Shown here in pieces: positions 1-9,606 of a stretch of 64,000 nucleotides of DNA. Each line of letters starts with the position of its first letter. Position 1 is the stretch's first letter. A program made the position numbers and the translations under genes. The notes under the pieces were generated by a model. It made no database searches and was not told the DNA's origin. It was given only the letters and a program-made list of their open reading frames with translations. Source of the DNA: Owenia fusiformis (lineage: Eukaryota > Annelida > Polychaeta > Sabellida > Oweniidae); assembly GCA_903813345.2 (NCBI GenBank), contig CAIIXF020000004.1:14763196-14827195 (forward strand), in the 5' to 3' direction.

Positions 1-687
1 ATCTGAAACCATTTTTTAAAATTTCGCATTTGATACTGGCTTCAAAGAAAATTCCCTTTGAAGAATGACTGATTTAGCCATTGTTTGGTATTTTGTCTTA
101 GATAAGTAGCTTTAAAGTTAAAAACTATACTCTACTAATATTCAAAACCAAATGTCAGTTTATGTACATATATGGTTACTTTAATGAAACACAAGAGAGT
201 GCTTGCAACGACGTTCCTGCCTGCTTTTAAATCATTCAATCATTTATAATTCTACATTCTAAATGACTTGTATGTATTTTAACAGATAAATATATTTTAG
301 AATGAATGCAAAGGGTAACAGGCTGTCATAGCTTCAAAATTTCTAGAATGCTACATAAAGCAGAAATTAAAAAAAATTATGAAGCAATCTCTGCTTCAGG
401 TAAGATTGGGTCAAAATTTTTATTCATTTTTAAAATATCTTTTGTCATACTTCAATCTTTCAATGATAATTGATCAGCATTTATTAATAATAACTTATTA
501 ATAATAAGTAGGCATTGATAGGCATTGAAAATTAATGACCTATTGTTTAATTACTACCTAATCACAAAATAAATAAACAAAACGAAAATGATGTCATGAA
601 TGAGAATAGGCACACTAGACACGAGGTATTGTGAAGCATTCTGTCGATTGAAACAACTTGTAGATTTATGAAAAGCATTTCATGAAA

Positions 688-763
688 ATGAGTTCCACTG
701 TTTCAAGGATAACACTCGTTGCATACTTGTATTTTTACTACTGCGGTGCAGTGAGGGACATAG
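688..763 (+). CDS. Orphan signal-peptide first exon, A-type receptor family
   Basis: An ATG at 688 opens 25 codons for a hydrophobic leader ending in AVRDIG, followed by a good donor (gtaatg) in phase 1. Length, phase and the AVR-x-IG ending match exon 1 of the gene at 1979. No second exon of its own lies before that next first exon. It is therefore either an alternative first exon and promoter for the second exon at 2319, with which it is phase-compatible, or the relic of a deleted gene copy. A partial interferon-response-like string (GAAAATGA) lies about 100 bp upstream. Confidence 0.6.
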
Positions 764-1978
764 GTAATGTAAAAGGTATGTAATATATACTAAATTGAGA
801 TAAAATTTTAATATTTAGTATATTAAAATGATATGTTTTCACTTTAAAAAGCACACAATATATAGCATTGAATTTAGTAGCTGTATTTCCATTTGTCTTG
901 TCTGTATCACCCATAAAACGACAAAATGAATAGTAAGGGATAGTAGTAGTAAGGATAGTACAATTGTGAAGAATAGGGAGATTTATTTTTTCATGAGGTT
1001 TACCAGTAAATTGGTGAATGAGGAGGTAGATAGTACGGTGGAATGTATTAGGTCTTCTATGATTTTTTGAAAATAACCTTTAAAATGTAAGAAAATCCGA
1101 TGTGAGACAACTACTTTATTTCGGGGGAAATGAAATAAATTGTTTTGAATGCTTGATTATTAAAAAATTATGATACATCACATAAAAATATAAGCACCAA
1201 TGCCAAAAGGGAAGGGTGACTAAAAGTGACTAAAAACTTAAAAGAAACTCGACAAGAAAAGCAAACTGTAAGTGTAAATCTGTCATAAGAAAAGTAGACC
1301 CTATATAGCCCAAAACCATGATCTAACGTGAAAAAAAAAATGTCTAACATCCCCCTCCCCCCTCTGATCGAGAACCAATATCACAATCCAGGACCTGGGC
1401 AGACTACAAGTATAAAGTAAAATGGTTTCTGTGGCTTCTAAAACAGGTAAAACATTTTAAGTGCTTGATCCTAAGACATTGAAGGTGGACAACATGAATC
1501 CCAACTGTTTTGCATTCTAAGTGATAAATTTAACTGAGTAAATTAAATTATAAGGTAAAAACTACAGATAGAGATAATTATTATGTCTATATAAAAAAAT
1601 TACATATTTGATATATGAAAGACAATGTTTATTACACAAATAGAAACAGCTGATGTTTCAGATGATTGGGAAGAAAGATTTTCAGTAATACGCAAAGTGG
1701 GCCTTTAAAAAGTCACTTTATATGAAATAGGAATGAGCAAAAGAAAAATATATTGCTAATTTTGGCAAGTAGTGAGGTCAATATACTTTTTAAAATATCA
1801 ACATTTCCTCATACCTTTACCCTTTGGTCATTATTTCAGCCTTATCACGCAATAGATTAACGAAACAAAAGTGGCGTCATCAATACCAAAAGAATCAAAG
1901 TACACTTCACATTAGCTTTGTGTATTACTTTTAACCGTTACTCCTTAGGATATTTAGAGAAGCATTTATTTTATAAAA

Positions 1979-3394
1979 ATGAATACCATAGTTTCTGGAA
2001 TTGCACTTCTATTTTTGTACTTTCACCATTGGACTGCAGTGAGGGGCATAGGTAATACAATATCTATTAAAATTGAATCATACACTTAAAGGATATTATG
2101 AAAATGATACGGTTATCACTTCAAACATATAAAAAGGTACAACATTGAATTTATTAGAGGAAGAATACAGCTCTCATAAATTCAGATGCAGAATAGAATG
2201 GGCAACTCCCTTGATCTATTAAAATATGTGAATTTATTATGCAACATTGAACTGTAAGGAATACAGGATATCTTGTTCAGTTAGTTCAAAATTAATTCAT
2301 AAAATGTTTTAATTTCAGATAACTGTTATCAAACAAAATACATTATAATAGGTTGGGAACATCAATTCACCACTACCTGTGCAAAAATTGGAACAAATTT
2401 AAATGCTACAATCGATAACAGAATGGAATGGCTAATGGCAGCGTGTGTACAGAGAAGCAATGTAGTACTGTTAGATTATGATGATCATGAAGCTTCAATG
2501 TACAGATGTGAATCAAATAAAGATGGAACTGATTGGGATTATGGATGGAAAAAAACCATATCACAAGGCCTTTTACTTGCGTTTGTCTTACCACATCCTT
2601 CTTCACCAAAGTGTCAAGACTCCTACTTTATTAAGAGAACATGGAAAAGCTCTGAAAATATCAATGACATTTGCCCTAATATTTCAACATATAGGTCAGT
2701 GAATGATGTTGAGGCATGTATGGCAATTGCATGTGATAAACAAGCAGATCTTTTACACTTTTTAGACAATGGAATGTGTAATATTTTGTATTGTAAGCCA
2801 ATGTTTGACTATGAATGGTTGGGCTATTATCACAACGAAGATACCATAGTATATACAGTGTCAAGAAAACATTTTGATGAACATCCTCTTTATACTTTAC
2901 GGGTAACAACGATGGAAACAAGAATATCACCAACTAAAATATCAAGAAACATCACAATTGAATCAACAAGTCAAACAATTACTACGGGAGATAATAAAAA
3001 TAACGATGAGACTACCACTAATATAACTTCTATGACAGACCATGTGAAACCTGAGGACTCACAGAATTTCGATTCAAAAACACTAGCAACAGTAATGACT
3101 GGAACTACAGGAATACTGTTAGGCTTGGGAATTGTATTAGCTGTTTATGTAATTATAAAAATAATCAGAAAGAGACACAGACCATCCAGAAACGGGGATT
3201 CTTTAAATCATTCAACTGAGGTATTTTCTGCAGATTCTTCTGGTTGTTCAACAATCACATCTAGAACTTCAACATATTACCATAAGTACTACACAATTGA
3301 TGAATCTAAAATGCTTCCACAACCTAATATCAATGATCAAAATGTTGAGACAATACCACTGAGAAGAATAAATCCTGAACATATTGAGTGTTAG
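1979..3394 (+). CDS. A-type single-pass membrane protein, copy 1 (382 aa)
   Basis: Exons are 1979-2051 and 2319-3394, joined in phase 1 (gtaata donor, aatttcag acceptor). Exon 1 is a signal peptide. The ectodomain has ten cysteines (about residues 27, 45, 67, 88, 123, 143, 158, 163, 178, 183). The second half shows two C-x4-C pairs separated by about 14 residues, reminiscent of PAN/apple or MANSC modules; this is an inference. Conserved islands are SN-x-DGT-x-W-x-YGW and LPHPS. A Thr/Ser/Asn-rich stalk with several N-x-S/T sites leads to one membrane helix at about residues 282-305, then a basic stop-transfer stretch. The tail carries STYYHKYYTIDESKML and ends near ETIPL. I do not recognise a named family. 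The topology suggests a surface receptor or adhesion protein. Confidence 0.85.
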
Positions 3395-3462
3395 TTTTGA
3401 CATTAATCAATACAAGGCATTGACAAAACAAAATGTTACCACCTTGTTGCTCACAATATAAT

Positions 3463-3745
3463 GAGAACTTGTAGATATTTTGAAAAAATGGTCAATTTGA
3501 AACAAGTTGAAAAAATAACTTTTTTGACCCTGAGAAGGTCATAAAAGGTCAAATCTCAAAACTCAAATCTAAAGTCAAACTTGAACTTCTGAGAACTTGT
3601 ATATGAATTCTAAAAAATTGGTCAATTTGAACCAAGTTGAAAAAATACCTTTTTGACCTTTTTTAACTTTTTTGACCTTGATAAGGTCATTGAAGGTCAC
3701 ATCTTAAATCTAAAGTCAGATTTGAACTTGTAGATGATTTTGAAC
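3463..3745 (+). repeat. Short tandem duplication downstream of copy 1
   Basis: A segment beginning gagaacttgtagat and containing ggtcaatttgaa and aagttgaaaaaat recurs two to three times with a period of roughly 120-130 bp. The copies are diverged. No coding potential is visible. Confidence 0.55.
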
Positions 3746-3800
3746 AAAGTGAAGTTAGTTAAACAGTATTTGTGAAGTTATTGAAAGTTATAAGAATTTG

Positions 3801-3906
3801 TTACAGATGCCAACCGCCGATCACCAACCACCAATTGCCGACCACCGCCCACTATAAAAAGAATTGGAGACCATAACAGTATGTCGCCACTAGTGGTGGT
3901 GACATA
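3801..3906 (-). repeat. Dispersed repeat family, copy 1 (reverse orientation)
   Basis: Read on the minus strand this starts with tatgtcaccaccactagtgg, followed by a conserved ttatggtctccaa block. It matches related segments at 44296-44585, 54738-54870 and 60865-61035. The short inverted motif around caccac-x-gtggtg at one end suggests a small transposon. Confidence 0.5.
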
Positions 3907-4325
3907 ACAGACTAACTTAGTGACTGTTGTAAATATCCCAAATATTTAAGCTCTGTCGACATTGGTATCATAAATGAGGAAGTACAAAATATTCACTCAT
4001 TTAAAGCATTAAAATGGAAAACTAGAATTCAATTGCAATAATTTGTCATTGGCTATGTTCATAATACTACAGTACAGTATAAGAATTTGTGGTGTTTGAA
4101 TATTTCTCAAAAATGCCACGTTTGTCAAAATTTCAAGTATATTTGACAGGATGAGGGAAAAATATTCAGTTATGTACTCTACACTGATCTTTTACAGTGG
4201 TTCTTTATGCTGGTGATAAAAATAAAGGTACTTTAGAACTATTAAAATGACAGGCTTCTAATGATGATATAACAGAATATCTATTTTAAAATAGGTTGTA
4301 CAGGTATGTTGGTGATTGTTAAAAC

Positions 4326-4337
4326 GAAAATGAAACT
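4326..4337 (+). promoter_or_regulatory. ISRE-like motif upstream of the B-type gene
   Basis: GAAAATGAAACT fits the interferon-stimulated response element pattern GAAANNGAAACT bound by IRF factors. It lies about 108 bp before the B-type start codon. The same 12-mer occurs at 14251 and 22552. Function is inferred from the motif and its position only. Confidence 0.4.
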
Positions 4338-4444
4338 ATGAAGTAACATCTGATTCATAATCTAACTCCATTCATAGCAAATATCAATAGGCATTGAATC
4401 AACATTTGAATTTTTGTATTTGGCATTCATAGGAAAAAAAGCGC

Positions 4445-6324
4445 ATGAAAATAAGTTCAATGATGAGGATTTCATTTATCTGTTTCTATTTTTATTGTTT
4501 TGTTGCATTGGGACCTACAGGTAATATTACAGCTGTTTTATTTTTTGTTTTGAACGTTCATTTTCTATATACTGAAAAGTGCAAATGTATATTATTACTA
4601 TCTATAGCTTATGTAAAATAGCTACTGTCTAATAATATAGACAACAATATACAAGTATAATTTAAGAAATATCACATTTCTAATGTAAATAAGTCAAAGA
4701 ATCAACATATCTTAACATCAAGCCTAATTTGACATGTACAAATATTACTTATGATGTCACAATAACCTAAGCACAATCAATAAAGCTTGATAAATAAAAA
4801 TAATAATGTTGGTTGTAATTCTTGTTGAATGTCCACTCCCTGTATGACATACTTAGTGGGAGCCCATGTTGCCATGCTAGATGTTCTGTGCAGCCATTTG
4901 TCCAACAGTATCCTATATGGATGACTCTGTTCCTGTAGAAAAAGACTGATTATGTCTTAATGATCTAGGCACAATCAATAAAGCTTGACATAAAAAAACC
5001 AAAAAATGACATGTACTTTCATTTTGTTCACCCCCTGTATGACATACATAGAGGCAAGATGTCCATGCTGGATGTCCAACAGTATCCTATATGGATGACT
5101 CTGTTCCTGTGCACTCTTAACTTCAAAATCAATGATTCATTTTCAGATGGCTGCTCTAATGACAATTATCATTTGGTGAGACATGGCTGGGGATTATCTT
5201 CAAACTGCACCAAAATTCGTAAAATATGGCCAAAAAACTTGAAAAAATGTCTCATGTCAGCATGTACATTTAGCAGCAATTTGGTCACTTTCAAATATGA
5301 GAGACATGAAAAATATTCCTGCTTTTTGTATAGATGTCAATCAAATAATGATGGAACTCACTGGAATTATGGATGGCAAAAGAATACAAATGGGAACTTG
5401 TATAATACACACGCTTATGCTTTGCCACATCCTTCAACAAAATGCCACAACTCTTATTTTATAAGGAAAACTTGGTTAACTCATAGAAATGCCAGTGAAC
5501 TTTGCCCCAATAGAACAGCATATGCAGCCGTTCATGATCTCCATTCATGTATCGCACTTGCATGCCGTAAAAAGGCAGATGCTTTAGATTATTTAGTTGA
5601 CATAGGAACATGTAAAATAATGCACTGCAATTCGGAAAATGAGACTTGGGAATACGAGGACTATTTCTCAAACAAATTGAGAGTGTCTGATAAAATGCTG
5701 ACATATATCTTATCATCACATATAATTGAATCCAAAACAACGAAAGCACCAAGAAATTCTGAAACCAGATTTACAAGGCAAATCCCAAAAGTGACAACAA
5801 ATGCCAATATTATCCAAGAAACTGTTAATAAAACTTGCAATTCCACGAATGACCAAATAGAAAACACTGGATCGCAAAACATGGATTTCAAAACATTTGC
5901 CATAGTGATGACTGGAACAACAGTTGTATTCTTTATAATAGGCACTGTTATAGCAGCATACATTGTCATGCAAAAATTCAAAAGAAAGAGTCAAACAACA
6001 CCTAGAAATATCCCCATGCGGTCTTCAGGTATCTCAACAGTTAGATACTCCCAGGCATCAACATATATTTCACCTTACACAGCAATTGACGAATCTAGGA
6101 TGCTTCAACTTCCGCAGATTCATCACCATTATGAAAATGATGAAATTGCACTTTTGGGGACTGCGATTGAGGAACGTGAACAATTCCACACTGTACCACC
6201 AGATACTTACTCAGACACTCAAACATTGAGAGTGAATGATAGAATAGAACATGTAAAAGATAACACAGGTGATATAATATATCTACAGGTACTGAATCCT
6301 GAAGAATGTGAAGAAGTCAAATAA
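4445..6324 (+). CDS. B-type single-pass membrane protein (417 aa)
   Basis: Exons are 4445-4520 and 5147-6324, phase 1 junction (gtaata donor, cattttcag acceptor). Exon 1 is a hydrophobic signal peptide; in-frame ATGs at 4460 and 4463 are alternatives. The ectodomain shows two comparable modules. Each has a C-x4-C pair followed 15-20 residues later by another C-x4-C pair: KCLMSAC with SCFLYRC, then SCIALAC with TCKIMHC. It shares the DGT-x-W-x-YGW and LPHPS islands with the A-type proteins. A single membrane helix (about FAIVMTGTTVVFFIIGTVIA) is followed by STYISPYTAIDESRML and a tail longer than in the A-type. The open frame runs upstream of 5147 to 5011, but the splice acceptor and paralogue alignment place the exon start at 5147. 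Confidence 0.85.
4763..5110 (+). repeat. About 203-bp tandem duplication in the B-type intron
   Basis: The string aggcacaatcaataaagctt (or a close variant) recurs about 203 bp apart. Both copies continue into ccaacagtatcctatatgg and atgactctgttcctgt. A related copy lies at about 15830-15960 next to the B-type relic, so the repeat predates duplication of the gene pair. Confidence 0.6.
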
Positions 6325-7163
6325 TAATCCATGTTGTAAATACTTTTGCAGTCTCTTGAAATAATCTGTGCGAAAACCATTCAAACACTAATAATATTTG
6401 CCTGATGCAGTACTAAAGCTTATTCACGGGGTACATGTATATATGCCTCATGTAGGAAATGGTCTGTATAGTAGCTGTGATTATCAGAAAGCTTTAGATT
6501 GATAAATAGATGGCAGTGTGCTTTTTTCATAGTATATAAAGTTTTTAAATATACATCTATAATACAATATTATCTATAATACTCTTAAAGACAAACCACA
6601 CTGCCATCTTTCTGTCAACCATATTCAGCTTTTTATAGTCAATGGCCTTCAGGACTGTCAATATAGATAGCGAAAAATTCAGTGGGTTTAATAGCAAACT
6701 TTAACATGTAAAAATTGCTCCAAAAATCTCAAAGGATAGATTTTATTGAAAATATCCCAAACCTTTTGATTTTGAATCTTAAAACGTGTTTGTAAATAAT
6801 GATGAAGGAAAATATGATATTTATTTAATATGTGTAGTGAATTTGAAGTTTTAAAACCTAGTAGTTAACTGCCATCTACATGAGTCCTGGCATTGAAATA
6901 TAAATGGACTTGTAAAATAAACTGTATGCATATTACAGGAACATTTCAGGGAGTGCCTTCTGAAAATGATTAATCCTAACACAGGCAAATGTTCCTTATA
7001 GACAGAGTTCATTGATGAGTAAGTCAATGAGTCTTGATTATTCTATGTAAAGAGTTTCAAACACAAAGATGGTTTCCTGTATGCTGTTTTCTTACTTATT
7101 AAATATAAACCAATAATGTATTTATTGAAATGCTAACTCAGCATTCCCCCCTGTTATCCTTTC
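6325..7163. other. Intergenic, no gene seen
   Basis: AT-rich sequence between the B-type gene and its downstream relic. The only structure noted is a short inverted repeat with the shared core cactgccatc (about 6508-6530 and 6588-6612). Confidence 0.5.
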
Positions 7164-7199
7164 ATGCTTTTTACCATAAGAAATGTCAAAGAAGGTAGC

Positions 7200-7621
7200 A
7201 ATGAGGATTTCACATCCTCCAGTGAGCAAACAGGACCTATTCAATCAGAAAATCTGGATTTGAAAATGATTATATTTATACTGACAGACATAACAGCAAT
7301 GTTCTTGATGTCATCCAGGAATATTTTCGTACGCTCTTCAGATGCTTCCGCCAGGAGATTTCATCTGTTCCAATAAGGAGTTTCTTCAAATAGATATTTA
7401 GAAGTGTCTGCTTCTACATCTCCCAATGCATTGATAAATGAATGAAAGCTTCATCAATATTTTCTGAACCGGAGAGGAACGATACAGGGGAAAATGAAAC
7501 TTTCCAAACAGTGCAAGAATAAATTTTCAGAGCAAATCATAAAGTAAACCTCAAGGTAGATGATATAGGTGAAATAATACCACTTCAAATATCACATCCT
7601 GAAAGAACTGAAAATGTTTAA
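7200..7621 (+). pseudogene. B-type receptor 3' relic
   Basis: Pieces match the B-type C-terminal half in order. A stalk and membrane-start segment (SENLDLKMIIFIL compares with SQNMDFKTFAIVM) comes first. Then, in other frames, comes a stretch resembling the STY...IDES region. Last comes a tail reading DDIGEIIPLQISHPE, which aligns with DNTGDIIYLQVLNPE of the intact gene and ends at a stop at 7619. In-frame stops and frame changes separate the pieces, and neither the signal exon nor the cysteine modules are seen upstream. Confidence 0.65.
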
Positions 7622-8124
7622 CCATAATATATGTTGTTCTAACTTTTGAAAGATGAACAATGACAATTGATGTATTACATAGAGATGAAATCAGTATGTT
7701 AGACTTTTAATTGTTTTAACACAATCAGAAAATATACTGATGGTTAAGACTCAGATCTGACTCAAAATCATAATGCTTGTTACTGATCTGCACTTTAACA
7801 ATAGGTTGACATTTCAAACCCTTCCGGTCCCTTAAAAACAGTAACTTCCAGGAGTAGAAAATCCTTCAGAGCCAAACATATTTTGGCATATCTTTTGTCA
7901 TCTTGAACATCATGTCCAAAAGTTTATTTATGTCAATTTCTGCGTGTAAACTGCACCTTCCAATACGATCTTTGATTCTCCTCCCACAAGATCAGGGAGT
8001 ATGTTGCTGTGAGTTAAAATTGTTAGCAACGTCAACATTATTATAGGTTTTGGTGACATTACAAAGACCTTTAACATTATCATTTAGACCATAGGGGTTA
8101 ACACCATGTTTAAACGTAAACCAA

Positions 8125-8192
8125 GAAACCATCAAATGCAATGATATCATGGTCGAGAACTTGACCATGATATCATTGCATTTGATGGTTTC
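8125..8192. repeat. Perfect 30-bp inverted repeat (hairpin)
   Basis: Arms 8125-8154 and 8163-8192 are exact reverse complements around an 8-nt loop. The arms contain atgatatcat, itself palindromic. Confidence 0.85.
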
Positions 8193-8301
8193 TGACCATG
8201 AAATACTACGAAACGGCAGTATTTTTTCAATGGAAAACTCCATGTTAAAAACGCGCTGTTAACCATGAAATGCAATGGTGCCATTTAACGATCATGATCA
8301 G

Positions 8302-8405
8302 CCATGGTATTACCATGGTATTTCATTGCATATCATGGCCATGTACCATGGTATACCATGGTCATACCATGGTAAGACCATGGTATACCATGGTATAACC
8401 ATGGT
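8302..8405. repeat. CCATGG palindrome cluster
   Basis: Eight CCATGG hexamers, mostly in the form ta-CCATGG-ta, lie within about 105 bp. The array is nearly self-complementary throughout. The ORFs running through it are by-products of the repeat. Confidence 0.8.
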
Positions 8406-9606
8406 CCATTTCAACATGGTTGAGTACCCAATTGGAGCATCCAAAATTGCTCTTTAGTTAAAATTCCAGTTCTAAATTCATGATCAGTTTCTCCTTGAAT
8501 TTGAAATATTTTATCAATGATTTGAACAGAGAAATCTAATTGGGAATTGGGAATATATATAACAATGATCACCGTATTTAGCACCCGTCCCATAAAAACA
8601 CTCTCAAAGTTTCACAAAGTTCAACAAATATCGAGGAATGACAAGTTACACCAAAACATCAGAAAAAGATTGACTATCAAAGGAACTCAAGCGCGGCGAT
8701 AATAGAGTAGTCACTAAAATTTAATAAAAAATGGTCCCCTTATTCTCACGTCGTTTACACGACTTTTACATAAAAAGATGATCTATCATTAAATTAAGAT
8801 CATAAGTCAGAACTTTAGATCGATATCAGCAGTCTTTAGTAGAAATAATGAAGATAATCCGGGAAAACCATTCATTAATTTGAGGGGCCCTTCTGGGTTT
8901 TCTTAAATATTGTATGGTTAGATTCTTGGTTTATTTTAGCGGTCCTTACTGTATGCGGCGACGTCTATATCAGATTGATTGAAATATGAGATAACTGCAA
9001 TGCATACCACACTTTCTTAAGGCCCAAACATGTTAAACAACTTTTAGATGTGACTAAACCAGAGAAACTTGCCGCTAGAAGTTACAGTAATTTTGTGTAC
9101 CCGGGTTTACTATATGTACTGGACGAAATGAATTAACTCAAGTTTTACTCGAGTTTTGGAGATATTTGGCAAGTTGAACTCGAGTTGGATTTTCTGGCGA
9201 GTTACACCTCTACTAATTAGTGCCTTTTGACATATCATTCACCATGTTAAATATCATAAATATTTTTTTATATAGAAATCAGTTATTTTTAATACAGGTC
9301 TCTTGCCTGCTTGTTAAAATAAAAGTACTTTTACTCTCTAGAGGCTTTTATCATATTTTTCTAGTCTAGTACAAAATCTTACCTATCAAAATACTGTAAA
9401 TTAAACACCAAAAGGTATTAACAAGCAGAGTATATAACAAAAACACTTCATGTTGACTTGAACAGACACTCCAAAACTCTTTAAATTATGTTTTGTTTTC
9501 TAAAAAGGTGTATTTACTAGACATTCCTTCATTCGGTGTTCAACTTTCAAAGAATTGAGAGTGGAGGCTATATTTATAGAAACTCACTTCAATTGTTTCA
9601 AGAATT

